NCBI RefSeq assembly: GCF_900110765.1
Contig: NZ_FOEO01000004.1
Span: 124,001-188,000 of the forward strand
DNA length: 64,000 nt
Source: Pseudomonas sp. NFACC02
Lineage (GTDB): Bacteria; Pseudomonadota; Gammaproteobacteria; Pseudomonadales; Pseudomonadaceae
Direction: 5' to 3'
How positions within the stretch are numbered: the stretch's first letter is position 1; each line of letters begins with the position of its first letter. The translations under genes were made by a program, and so were the position numbers. The notes below the pieces were generated by a model. It had not been told where the DNA came from. It worked only from the letters and a program-made list of their open reading frames with translations, and made no database searches. Shown piece after piece: positions 33,240 through 41,722 of the stretch.

Positions 33240-34562
33240 TCAGGTGGTCGCCGCAGTTCTGACCCTACGCTGATAACGGAACCAGACCAGCGCCGCCCAC
33301 AGCCCCGAGGCTGCGCCAATGCCCATGGCCCAACGCGGGCCGAACAGGTCGGCGACCCAGCCCACGATCGGGGCGCCGACTGGTGTGCCACCCAGGGTGG
33401 TCGCCAGCAGAATCGCCATCACCCGACCGCGCATCAGTGGATCGGTCGACAGCTGCACCATGCTGTTGGCCGAGGTGGTGAAGGTCTGCGCCGAAATCCC
33501 CAGCAGGAACAGCAGGGCCGCGAACACCCAGAAGTTCGACGTCAATGCTGCCAGCACAAAGCATCCGCCAAACAGCGCGCAGGCCCAGAACAGCAGCATG
33601 GCACCTGGGCGGGAGCGTCGCGCCGAGAGCAGTGCGCCTGTCACCGAACCCACCGCCATCAGCGACGTCAGCAGGCCGTAATGGCTGGCGTCGGCGTCGA
33701 AAACGCTGACGGCCATGGTCGAGATGTAGAGAGGGAAGTTCAGGCCGAAGGTGCCCATGAGAAACAGCATCAGCAGGATGGCTTTCAGATCGGGGCGGGC
33801 CCATACGTAGCGGAACCCCTCCGCCAGTTGGCCGCGAACGCGGGGAGGGCGTTCGCGTGCGTGCATCTGGTTTTTCCGCAGGCAGCACAACGAGATGATC
33901 ATTGCGGCAAATGTCAGTACGTTCAGCAGAAACACCCAGCCATTGCCCACCCATGGGATCAATAATCCTGACACCGCCGGGCCCACCATTCGCGCCACGT
34001 TGAACGACAGCGAGTTCAATGCCACGGCGTTGCTGAGGTAGGACTCGTCGACCAGATCGGAGACAAAGGTCTGCCGCGCCGGGGCATCGATCGCGGCAAC
34101 GCAACCGGACACCAGCGCAAAGAAGTACACATGCCACAGTTGCACATGCCCCGTCACCGTCAGCAGCCCGAGGCCCAGGGCCGAGGCTGCAAACGCCAGT
34201 TGCGTGGCGATGAGCAGCTTACGTCGGTCGAAGTGATCGGCCGCATACCCGCTGATGGGCAAAAGCAGCAGCATCGGTCCGAACTGCAAGGCCATGACAA
34301 TGCCCAGCGCGGTCGCGTTCTGATCGGTGAGCTGGGTGAGCACCAGCCAGTCCTGCGCCGTGCGCTGCATCCAGGTGCCGATGTTGGACACGATCCCGCC
34401 CAGGGACCAGACGCGGAAGTTGTAAACGGCCAGCGAACGGAAGGTTCTGGCCATCAGCGATGTGGCTCGGTCGGTCGGATTTTCTTCACCAGGGCAGGCC
34501 TTCTCAGCAAGTCGAATGACGTCCTTTGTCGTGGCGTTCGGGGTGGTCGTGATGACTCTCAT
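33240..34562 (-). CDS. MFS transporter (drug/siderophore exporter type)
   Basis: Up to 440 residues with about 12 TM helices and the MFS loop GYAADHFDRRKLL after TM2. NIGTWMQRTAQDWLVLTQLT near the N-terminus is typical of the EntS/DHA3-like exporter group. The first ATG gives a 36-residue hydrophilic extension. The ATG at 34454 (MARTFRSLAVYNFRVW) fits family starts better, but neither has a clear ribosome site, so the start is uncertain. Substrate unknown. Convergent with the SH3 gene and divergent from ggt. Confidence 0.85.
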   Translation of the reverse strand: MRVITTTPNATTKDVIRLAEKACPGEENPTDRATSLMARTFRSLAVYNFRVWSLGGIVSNIGTWMQRTAQDWLVLTQLTDQNATALGIVMALQFGPMLLLLPISGYAADHFDRRKLLIATQLAFAASALGLGLLTVTGHVQLWHVYFFALVSGCVAAIDAPARQTFVSDLVDESYLSNAVALNSLSFNVARMVGPAVSGLLIPWVGNGWVFLLNVLTFAAMIISLCCLRKNQMHARERPPRVRGQLAEGFRYVWARPDLKAILLMLFLMGTFGLNFPLYISTMAVSVFDADASHYGLLTSLMAVGSVTGALLSARRSRPGAMLLFWACALFGGCFVLAALTSNFWVFAALLFLLGISAQTFTTSANSMVQLSTDPLMRGRVMAILLATTLGGTPVGAPIVGWVADLFGPRWAMGIGAASGLWAALVWFRYQRRVRTAATT

Positions 34563-34586
34563 GGGCCCTGACGCGGGCCTCAGGTT

Positions 34587-34600
34587 ACGCGTATACGCGT
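34587..34600. promoter_or_regulatory. Perfect 14-bp palindrome upstream of the MFS gene
   Basis: ACGCGTATACGCGT is its own reverse complement and sits 25 bases before the MFS start, within the 311-bp MFS-ggt divergent region. It could be an operator. No regulator gene is adjacent. The rest of the region shows no gene. Confidence 0.35.
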
Positions 34601-34873
34601 TTGTCGTGCAGCACCTGAGGCACCTCTCACGTAACTCACGACCCGTTAAAACCGCGACGGTTCCGTGAAAAATCCTGTCAGGGGTACTAGGTTAGTTCTG
34701 CGGTACGCGCTACTTTGGCGCGGCGCCACACGCTGTAGTGGTCCATGAATAACGCTGAAAAATGTGCATCTGCAGTAGCAAGGATGCCGGGCGAATCGCG
34801 AAAGGTGCATCCCCATCACGGCTCGACCCGATCAATGCTGTTCCACATTCAAAAAAATAAAGAGAGTCGACAC

Positions 34874-36601
34874 ATGAAGTACGAACCCTTGGCCAGGTCG
34901 CTGATCGCGACGGCATTTACCCTCGTTTTTTCCTCCACGTACGCGGCTTCCGTTGCCCCGGTCGCTGCCGAAAACGGCATGGTGGTCACGGCGCAACACC
35001 TCGCGACCCATGTCGGCGTGGATGTGCTCAAGTCGGGCGGCAACGCCGTCGACGCCGCCGTTGCCGTGGGGTATGCGCTGGCGGTGGTTTACCCGGCAGC
35101 GGGCAATCTGGGCGGTGGCGGTTTCATGACCATTCAACTCGCCGATGGCCGCAAGACCTTCCTGGATTTCCGTGAAAAAGCCCCGCTCGCCGCGACTGCC
35201 AATATGTACCTGGACAAGGACGGTAACGTGGTTCCCGACTTGAGTTCCAAAGGGCATCTTGCCGTGGGCGTCCCTGGAACGGTGTCCGGCATGGAGCTGG
35301 CGTTGAGCAAATACGGCACCAGGAAGCGGGCAGACGTGATTGCGCCTGCGATCAAGCTGGCCGAGGACGGTTTTGTTCTGGAGCAGGGTGACGTCGACCT
35401 TCTGCACACCGCGACCGACGAATTCAAGGCGGACGCCAAAGACCTGGGGACGATCTTCCTGAACAGGGGCCAGCCGATGCAGGTGGGCGACAAGCTGGTG
35501 CAGAAAGACCTGGCGAAAACCCTCAAGGAGATTTCCGCCAAGGGCAGCGACGGTTTCTACAAAGGCTGGGTGGCCAAGGCCATCGTCGACTCGAGCAAGG
35601 CAGGCAAGGGCATCATCGTCCAGGCGGATCTGGATCACTACAAAACCCGCGAACTGGCGCCCATCGAGTGCGATTACCGCGGTTACCACGTGGTCTCGGC
35701 ACCGCCTCCAAGCTCCGGCGGTGTGGTGATCTGCGAAATCATGAACATCCTCGAAGGCTACCCGATGAAAGAGTTGGGGTACCACTCCGCTCAAGGGATG
35801 CACTATCAGATCGAGGCCATGCGTCATGCGTACGTTGACCGCAACAGCTACCTCGGCGACCCGGATTTCGTGAAGAACCCGATCGACCACCTGCTTGATC
35901 GTGACTACGCCGCCAAACTGCGCGCCGCCATTGAGCCGCAGAAAGCCGGCGTGTCCCAGGACATCAAACCCGGTGTCCCGCCCCATGAAGGCAACAACAC
36001 CACTCACTACTCCATCGTCGACAAATGGGGCAATGCGGTGTCTGTCACCTACACGCTCAACGACTGGTTCGGCGCAGGTGTGATGGCGAGCAAGACCGGC
36101 GTGATTCTCAACGATGAAATGGACGACTTCACCTCCAAGGTCGGCGTACCGAACATGTACGGCCTGATCCAGGGCGAAGCCAACGCCATCGCCCCGGGCA
36201 AGACGCCGCTGTCGTCGATGAGCCCGACCATCGTCACCAAGGATGGCAAGGTGGTCATGGTGGTCGGTACACCGGGCGGTAGCCGGATCATCACCGCCAC
36301 GCTGCTGACCATGCTCAACGTCATCGACTACGGCATGAACATTCAGGAAGCGGTTGACGCGCCGCGTTTCCACCAGCAATGGATGCCGGAAACCACCAAC
36401 CTGGAGCGCTTTGCGGTGAGTCCCGACACCCAGAAGATCCTTGAAAGCTGGGGCCATAAATTCGCAGAGCCCCAAGACGCGAATCACCTGGCGGCCATTC
36501 TGGTCGGCGCGCCTTCATTGGGTGGCAAACCGGTCGGCAATAACCGTTTCTACGGCGCCAATGATCCACGCCGCAACACCGGCCTGTCGCTGGGCTACTG
36601 A
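34874..36601 (+). CDS. ggt: Gamma-glutamyltransferase / glutathione hydrolase
   Basis: A 575-residue periplasmic Ntn hydrolase that cleaves glutathione and transfers gamma-glutamyl groups. It has an N-terminal signal peptide (cleavage near TYA-AS). Autocleavage and the nucleophile are predicted at T376 in GNNTTHYSIVDKWGNAV, and the large-subunit glycine loop GNLGGGGFM and the small-subunit PGGSRI loop are present. The ATG at 34874 follows AAAGAGAG and gives the signal peptide; a longer upstream frame does not. Confidence 0.95.
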   Translation: MKYEPLARSLIATAFTLVFSSTYAASVAPVAAENGMVVTAQHLATHVGVDVLKSGGNAVDAAVAVGYALAVVYPAAGNLGGGGFMTIQLADGRKTFLDFREKAPLAATANMYLDKDGNVVPDLSSKGHLAVGVPGTVSGMELALSKYGTRKRADVIAPAIKLAEDGFVLEQGDVDLLHTATDEFKADAKDLGTIFLNRGQPMQVGDKLVQKDLAKTLKEISAKGSDGFYKGWVAKAIVDSSKAGKGIIVQADLDHYKTRELAPIECDYRGYHVVSAPPPSSGGVVICEIMNILEGYPMKELGYHSAQGMHYQIEAMRHAYVDRNSYLGDPDFVKNPIDHLLDRDYAAKLRAAIEPQKAGVSQDIKPGVPPHEGNNTTHYSIVDKWGNAVSVTYTLNDWFGAGVMASKTGVILNDEMDDFTSKVGVPNMYGLIQGEANAIAPGKTPLSSMSPTIVTKDGKVVMVVGTPGGSRIITATLLTMLNVIDYGMNIQEAVDAPRFHQQWMPETTNLERFAVSPDTQKILESWGHKFAEPQDANHLAAILVGAPSLGGKPVGNNRFYGANDPRRNTGLSLGY

Positions 36602-36688
36602 GTCGTGAAAACAGGTGGGGCCGCGTTGGCTGCCTCACCGAATGACCCCATCGACGGATTTTTCGTTGCCAGATCAGTCGCACGAAGT

Positions 36689-36706
36689 GTTATGTTATAA
36701 CTCTCT
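36689..36706 (+). promoter_or_regulatory. Candidate Zur box upstream of folE2
   Basis: GTTATGTTATAAC (36689-36701) matches the left side and core of the gammaproteobacterial Zur consensus GTnATGTTATAACATnAC; the right half is degenerate. It lies 55 bases before folE2, a gene whose homologues are classic zinc-starvation targets. Confidence 0.65.
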
Positions 36707-36760
36707 GTGACGAGCGCCCGGCGCTCGAATGACTCATGTGCTCCGAGAATCCGTCTTCGT

Positions 36761-37699
36761 ATGAACAGCCCACTTCCCGACGTTGCTTGCTCTGAATTAT
36801 CCCAAACGCTGCTGCCACTCGATTGGGTCGGCATGCAGGGTATCGACCTTCCGCTGATGCTCGATGAGCCCGGTATCGACGTCGCCGTTCATGCGCGTGC
36901 CGATCTGCACGTGGACCTGCCAGTCCCCCAGATCAAGGGCATCCACATGTCCCGGCTGTACACCTTGCTTGACCGGTTCGCAGAGCAACACGCGGTCAGT
37001 CCGGCAAGCCTGGCGCTTCTGCTGGAGCGGATGGTCGCCAGCCATGCCGATTGTCATTCTTCGCAAGCGAGGCTGCGCCTGTCGTTTGAATGGCTGTGCA
37101 GGCGACCGGCGCTGGTGACCGCGGGCCTGAGCGGCTGGAAGTCTTACCCCACGGTGATCGATGCGCAGTGGCAGCAAGGGCGTCTCGTGCTGGATGCCTG
37201 CGTCGAGGTGACCTACGCGTCTACCTGCCCGTGTTCGGCGGCATTGTCCCGGCAACTGCTGGAACAGGCGTTCCATGACCGGTTCGCAACGGGTGTCGTC
37301 GACAGCGCCGAGGTGGCCGGCTGGTTACGCCAACACGGCTCCCACGCGACACCGCACAGTCAGCGCAGCGTCGCCGCCGTGCGTGTGCGCATCGACCCGG
37401 ATGCAGAGCGGATGGGGCTGCTCCATCTGATCGACCGAGTAGAGGATGCCTTGGGCACGCCGGTACAGACCGCCGTGAAGCGCGCGGACGAGCAAGCCTT
37501 TGCCCGGTTGAACGGGCAAAACCTGATGTACGTCGAGGACGCCGCGCGCAAGATCCAGCAATCGCTGTCGCCAGATTTTCCGCTCAGCAGCGTCTCGGTC
37601 AGGCATCTGGAAAGCCTGCATCCGCACGACGCGGTGGCGTCGGTCTCCAACGAGCTGGCGTTACCGTTCCCGGCGACGGGCGCAGGAGGCTGGGCATGA
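36761..37699 (+). CDS. folE2: GTP cyclohydrolase FolE2 (type IB, zinc-independent)
   Basis: A 312-residue enzyme that opens folate (and biopterin) synthesis from GTP and backs up zinc-dependent FolE when zinc is scarce. The conserved FolE2 cysteine motif is [13 protein letters not shown], and the C-terminal [13 protein letters not shown] is typical. The ATG at 36761 matches family N-termini ([11 protein letters not shown]); 18 residues upstream are dropped. The stop overlaps the next gene by 4 bases. Zur control is inferred from the upstream box. Confidence 0.93.
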   Translation: MNSPLPDVACSELSQTLLPLDWVGMQGIDLPLMLDEPGIDVAVHARADLHVDLPVPQIKGIHMSRLYTLLDRFAEQHAVSPASLALLLERMVASHADCHSSQARLRLSFEWLCRRPALVTAGLSGWKSYPTVIDAQWQQGRLVLDACVEVTYASTCPCSAALSRQLLEQAFHDRFATGVVDSAEVAGWLRQHGSHATPHSQRSVAAVRVRIDPDAERMGLLHLIDRVEDALGTPVQTAVKRADEQAFARLNGQNLMYVEDAARKIQQSLSPDFPLSSVSVRHLESLHPHDAVASVSNELALPFPATGAGGWA

Positions 37700-38919
37700 G
37701 CGATATTCTCTCGGGACCGGATCGCGACGCACGACGCGCATCGCCCGCCACTGGCACAGCAGTGTCGCCCGTGGCGCTCCATCGGCCAGCCCGCTTGCAA
37801 TCGATCGATGCAGTGCGCGGCCTTATCATCGTGTTCATGCTGCTGGATCACGTGCGGGAAACATTTTTTCTGCACCGTCAGGTGTCGGACCCAATGGATG
37901 TCACCACCACGGGACTGGATCTTTTTCTCAGCCGCACCCTGGCGCATTTCTGTGCGCCGTTGTTTGTGTTCCTCACCGGTCTGTCCGCGTACCTGTACGG
38001 CGAACGCCACGCGGGCAAAGGTCAGGTCGCCCGCTTTCTGTTCAAGCGCGGGTTAGTGTTGATTGCGCTGGAGCTGACGCTGGTCAATTTCGCCTGGACG
38101 TTTCAGTTTCCGCCGACGGTGATCTACCTGCAGGTGATCTGGGCCATCGGCCTGAGCATGCTGGCGCTCGCGGCACTGGTGGCCTTGCCCCGGGGATGGA
38201 TCGCCTCGGTTGGACTGGCCATCATTGCCGGGCACAACCTGCTGGACAATGTGCATTTTACGGCCGACTCGTTCATGCACGTACCGTGGGCGATTCTGCA
38301 TGACCGGGGCTGGCTCGAGGTGTTCGACGGCCTGCGCCTGCGCACGTCCTACCCGGTGTTGCCGTGGATCGGTGTCATCGCGGTAGGGTATGCGGCCGGC
38401 CCCTGGTTCTCCAGCGGCAGTGATCCCGATAAGCGTGAGCTGAATCTGATGGCCTGGGGGTTTGGCATTCTCGCGCTGTTTCTGGCGCTACGCAGCCTCA
38501 ATGGCTACGGGGAGAAAAGCTGGGTGATGGGCGAAACCACCACGCTGACCGTGATGAGCATCTTCAACATCACAAAATACCCACCGTCCCTGTTGTTTAT
38601 TAGCCTGACGCTCGGCGTGGGGCTGTTACTGCTCGCGTTTATGGAGCGCAGCAATGGCAAACGGTGGTTGAAGCCGCTGGCGATTTTCGGTGCGGCGCCG
38701 ATGTTCTTCTATCTGTTGCACTTGTATGTGCTCAAGTGTCTGTACGTACTTGCGATGGCCATCTGGGGGCCGTCGCACGGCAGTTACTATGGCTTCGATT
38801 CAATGGCGGCTGTCTGGGCCTGCACCGCCGCGCTGAGCGTGGTGTTGTTTCCCGCAGTTCGCTGGTTCGCCGAGCTCAAGGCCCGGCGCCCCGATATCCG
38901 CTGGTTGAAGTACTTCTGA
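37696..38919 (+). CDS. DUF1624/heparan-alpha-glucosaminide acetyltransferase-like membrane protein
   Basis: A 407-residue integral membrane protein with about nine or ten TM helices. [23 protein letters not shown] near residue 33 is the signature of the acyltransferase-3-like DUF1624/HGSNAT group, whose members acylate sugars across membranes. The substrate here is unknown. It overlaps folE2 by ATGA, so it is probably co-expressed with a zinc-starvation gene. The N-terminal 30 residues are poorly conserved-looking and may be cytosolic. Confidence 0.82.
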   Translation: MSDILSGPDRDARRASPATGTAVSPVALHRPARLQSIDAVRGLIIVFMLLDHVRETFFLHRQVSDPMDVTTTGLDLFLSRTLAHFCAPLFVFLTGLSAYLYGERHAGKGQVARFLFKRGLVLIALELTLVNFAWTFQFPPTVIYLQVIWAIGLSMLALAALVALPRGWIASVGLAIIAGHNLLDNVHFTADSFMHVPWAILHDRGWLEVFDGLRLRTSYPVLPWIGVIAVGYAAGPWFSSGSDPDKRELNLMAWGFGILALFLALRSLNGYGEKSWVMGETTTLTVMSIFNITKYPPSLLFISLTLGVGLLLLAFMERSNGKRWLKPLAIFGAAPMFFYLLHLYVLKCLYVLAMAIWGPSHGSYYGFDSMAAVWACTAALSVVLFPAVRWFAELKARRPDIRWLKYF

Positions 38920-38949
38920 CGCCGCTGAACGCGGCCTTGCTGCCTGCGC

Positions 38950-40098
38950 TCATGATCGACGCAGACTGCGCTCCATTCGGGCCAGCGCTTCTTCCAGCAT
39001 CGAGCGCGGGCATCCGAAGTTCAGCCGCACGAACTGGCCACAGTCGTCCCCGAACTCATGGCCTGCGCTGAGCGCCACCCTGGCTTCGTTGAGGAAGAAC
39101 TGCTGAGGATTTTCGATATCCAGTCCCGAGCAATCGAGCCAGGCCAGGTAGGTGCTCTGCGGCAGGTGCATCGAGATACCCGGGAAACGGGTTCTGATCG
39201 CGTTCGCCAAATAGTCGCGGTTGTCCTGAAGGTAGGCGATGACCCGTGCCAGCCACGGCGCGCCTTTGCTGTACGCTGCATGCGTGGCATCCAGACCGAG
39301 CGCATTGACGCTGTCGACCAGGCCCAGACGACCGGCGTTGAAGCGCAGGCGCAGGTCAGGGTTCTGCACCACGGCAAAGGCGGTTTTCATGCCGGCGATG
39401 TTCCAGGCCTTGCTGGCGGACATCAGCGTCACGGTGCGGTCGGCGATGGCCGGGCTCAGGGAGGCAATCGGCGTGTGGCGACGCCCGTCGAAGAGGATGT
39501 CGGCATGAATCTCATCGGAAACGATCAGCACATCGTTCTGTACGCAGGCGTCGCCAATGGCGCGCAACTCCTGCGCGTCGAAGACCTTGCCCAGCGGATT
39601 GTGCGGATTGCTCAGCAACAGCGCGCGAACCTGGGGCAGGATATGTTCCAGGGCGGCGATGTCGGTCGGGTACTCGCCATTGGCGTCGGCATGGAAGGGC
39701 AGGTCGATGCGGGGCAGGCCCCAGTGCCCTGGCGCATCCAGCAGCGGCGCGTAGTTGGGTGTCTGGACCAGCACGCCGCTGCCCTTGGGCACCAACGCAT
39801 TCAACGCCATGTTCACACCCGGTTCCACACCGGGCAGGAACACCAGTTCCTCAGGCTTGACCTGCCAGTCATAGTGGCGAGCCAGATGCGCCACCAACGT
39901 TTGACGTAACGTGTCCTGCGCGACCGAATAACCCAGCAGCGGGTGTTGCAGACGCGCAGTCAGCGCCTGAACGATGGGTTCCGCCACAGGAAAGTCCATG
40001 TCGGCCACCCACATCGGCAGCACATCTTCCGGGTATTGGCTCCACTTTTTACTGCCCGTGTGCAAGCGTGGGTGAACGCTGTTCAGGTCCATGGTCAT
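38950..40098 (-). CDS. MalY/PatB family pyridoxal-phosphate C-S lyase
   Basis: A 382-residue fold-type I PLP enzyme. YPEDVLPMWVADMDFPVAEP is the N-terminal signature of MalY/PatB, and the PLP lysine lies in TLMSASKAWNIAGMK. The usual reaction is cystathionine or cysteine-conjugate beta-elimination to a thiol, pyruvate and ammonia. The ATG at 40098 fits family starts; the longer frame adds 21 residues. It is separated from the next same-strand gene (41723-42880) by the SatD-like cassette on the other strand. Confidence 0.9.
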   Translation of the reverse strand: MTMDLNSVHPRLHTGSKKWSQYPEDVLPMWVADMDFPVAEPIVQALTARLQHPLLGYSVAQDTLRQTLVAHLARHYDWQVKPEELVFLPGVEPGVNMALNALVPKGSGVLVQTPNYAPLLDAPGHWGLPRIDLPFHADANGEYPTDIAALEHILPQVRALLLSNPHNPLGKVFDAQELRAIGDACVQNDVLIVSDEIHADILFDGRRHTPIASLSPAIADRTVTLMSASKAWNIAGMKTAFAVVQNPDLRLRFNAGRLGLVDSVNALGLDATHAAYSKGAPWLARVIAYLQDNRDYLANAIRTRFPGISMHLPQSTYLAWLDCSGLDIENPQQFFLNEARVALSAGHEFGDDCGQFVRLNFGCPRSMLEEALARMERSLRRS

Positions 40099-40220
40099 GC
40101 TCGTCTCAAAAAAAGCGAGGTGCGATTGTGCCAGAGACCGGGCGCGCCATGAACCGGCCATGCGTGTTGCTTTTGACGTGGTGTCGCAGCCGATGCCGAC
40201 AGAACCCGACTGACAAAAAA

Positions 40221-40266
40221 GTAACCTTTAGAGGTTACATTCGCAAAAGTAACCTTTTAAGGTTAC
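40221..40266. promoter_or_regulatory. Upstream pair of GTAACC palindromes at the SatD-like promoter
   Basis: Two 18-bp palindromes, GTAACCTTTAGAGGTTAC (40221-40238) and GTAACCTTTTAAGGTTAC (40249-40266), are spaced 28 bp start to start. A possible -10 TATAGT at 40284-40289 places the -35 region inside the second palindrome, as expected for a repressor or activator site. Confidence 0.75.
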
Positions 40267-40324
40267 ATAGCACGGTTTTGCCCTATAGTGAACACCACCT
40301 ACTGATTCAGACTCAGGACCTACG

Positions 40325-40957
40325 ATGACACTCAAGGCTGTCTTGACCGGCGACCTCATGCACTCGCAGACCGTGTCGGATACCCAGGCGTATCTGGATG
40401 GGCTGCAAAGCGTGCTGGCGGCGCTCGGCGCACGTTACGGTTTGAAAACCGATACCTACCGGGGCGATGGCTTTCAAGTGGTGCCCGCACAAGCCATCCA
40501 CGGATTCGAGTGCGCGCTGGCCATTCGCGCGGGATTGATCGCGGCGAGTCCGGAAGGCGAACGCTGGGACGCTCGCATTGCCATCGGTATCGGCCCGTCG
40601 GCATCCGGCCGGCACTACGGTGAGGCGTTCGTGCTGTCCGGCCAGGGGCTGGACGGGATGAAAAAGCTCACCCTGGCGGTGTTCAGTCATGACGCCTCAC
40701 TGCTACGCGCGGCGGAGCTGGTCACCGAATTCGTCGCCGCCACGGTGGACAAATGGACCGTGGTCGAGGCGCAGGCTTATTACGCGCATCTGCTGGGCAC
40801 GGGCGACCAACAGACCATCGCCGAGAACCTGGGCAAGTCGCGCGTGGCGATCAACAAGGCGCTGCAGCGCGGTCAGGCCAGGTTGCTTGATCGCTATCTG
40901 GCATGTACGCGGGACTGGATCACCGAGTTGTACGCCAGGGAGTCGGCCGATGCGTGA
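40325..40957 (+). CDS. SatD-like protein: palm/cyclase-like domain plus C-terminal HTH
   Basis: 210 residues. AVLTGDLMHSQ at the N-terminus and RIAIGIG resemble the SatD family. TGD (D10), YRGDGF (D48), RIAIGIG (84-90) and a YGEAFVLSGQGLD segment also follow the order of class III nucleotide cyclase motifs, with both metal-binding Asp positions present. Residues about 160-190 (TIAENLGKSRVAINKALQRG) form a helix-turn-helix. No activity is known to me for this family. AGGA lies 7 bases before the ATG. The next gene overlaps by 8 bases. Nucleotide synthesis or sensing is an inference from motif order only. Confidence 0.75.
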   Translation: MTLKAVLTGDLMHSQTVSDTQAYLDGLQSVLAALGARYGLKTDTYRGDGFQVVPAQAIHGFECALAIRAGLIAASPEGERWDARIAIGIGPSASGRHYGEAFVLSGQGLDGMKKLTLAVFSHDASLLRAAELVTEFVAATVDKWTVVEAQAYYAHLLGTGDQQTIAENLGKSRVAINKALQRGQARLLDRYLACTRDWITELYARESADA

Positions 40958-41669
40958 TACCTCATTAGTGTTGCTGGTGTTGATACTGCTCAACATGTCC
41001 CTGGACTACGGCTATGCCCAATGGCAGGCGCGCAGGCCGGGCCCGGGGCGGGTGAGGGGCATGCTGGTGGCTTTTGCTCAGGGCGCAATGGTTGGCGCGG
41101 TGCTGTACGCCTTTGACCGGCATGCCCTGATTGCCGCAGCGGCGGGCGCAACCTTCGCGCTCTGCTGGGGCGTGATTCGCTGGCAGGTTGCCAGGTGGCA
41201 ATCAGGATTTGCGTTTGTCTTGCGGTTTGCGTTGCAAGTGGTCGCCATCACGGCGGTCTGGCTCAGCGCCGAAGGCTACTGGGGGTGGGCAGGGAATGTG
41301 GCCAAAGACGTGTTGAGCACGCACAACCTGCTGGTCGTCCTGGCTTATGCGCTGGTCTTACGTCCCGCGTCGGCGTTGATTGGCGCTGTGCTGACCCCGT
41401 GGCTCGCCAGCGTCAGCAGCGAAGGGTCGCTGAAAAGCGCTGGCAAGCTGATTGGCTATCTGGAGCGGGTGCTGATCCTGACCTTCGTCCTGCTGCAGCA
41501 ATGGGAGGGAATCGGCTTTTTGCTCACCGCCAAAAGCATCCTGCGCTTTAACGACCTGAAAAGCGCCGAGCAGCGGTCACTTAGTGAATATGTGTTGCTC
41601 GGGACGTTGGTGAGCTTCGCCGTCAGCATGGCCATCGGATTGGCGGTACTGAAGCTGTCAGGAAAGTAA
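40950..41669 (+). CDS. DUF3307-like multi-spanning membrane protein, partner of SatD-like
   Basis: A 239-residue protein with about six or seven TM segments. The C-terminal part (GYLERVLILTFVLLQQWEGI then FLLTAKSILRF and a final TM) is characteristic of proteins annotated DUF3307; the N-terminal HxxxDFxLQ motif of that domain is not obvious. AGGGAG precedes the ATG, which overlaps the SatD-like stop by 8 bases, so the two are made together. SatD-like and DUF3307 genes are often neighbours. The stop codon lies inside the first downstream palindrome. Confidence 0.72.
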   Translation: MRDTSLVLLVLILLNMSLDYGYAQWQARRPGPGRVRGMLVAFAQGAMVGAVLYAFDRHALIAAAAGATFALCWGVIRWQVARWQSGFAFVLRFALQVVAITAVWLSAEGYWGWAGNVAKDVLSTHNLLVVLAYALVLRPASALIGAVLTPWLASVSSEGSLKSAGKLIGYLERVLILTFVLLQQWEGIGFLLTAKSILRFNDLKSAEQRSLSEYVLLGTLVSFAVSMAIGLAVLKLSGK

Positions 41670-41711
41670 CCTCTGCGGGTTACTTTCACTGATGTAACCT
41701 TCAGAGGTTAC
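41666..41711. promoter_or_regulatory. Downstream pair of GTAACC palindromes closing the cassette
   Basis: GTAACCTCTGCGGGTTAC (41666-41683, arms extending to 10 bp with GAAA/TTTC) and GTAACCTTCAGAGGTTAC (41694-41711) again have exactly 28-bp spacing, the same as the upstream pair 1.4 kb away. No other full GTAACC-N6-GGTTAC was seen in the window. Confidence 0.75.
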
Positions 41712-41722
41712 AGAAGGGAGGG

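Noticed and set aside
40221..41711. GTAACC palindromes as transposon terminal repeats
   Set aside because: They are palindromes rather than opposed terminal repeats, no transposase lies between them and no clear target duplication is seen; operator sites explain them better.
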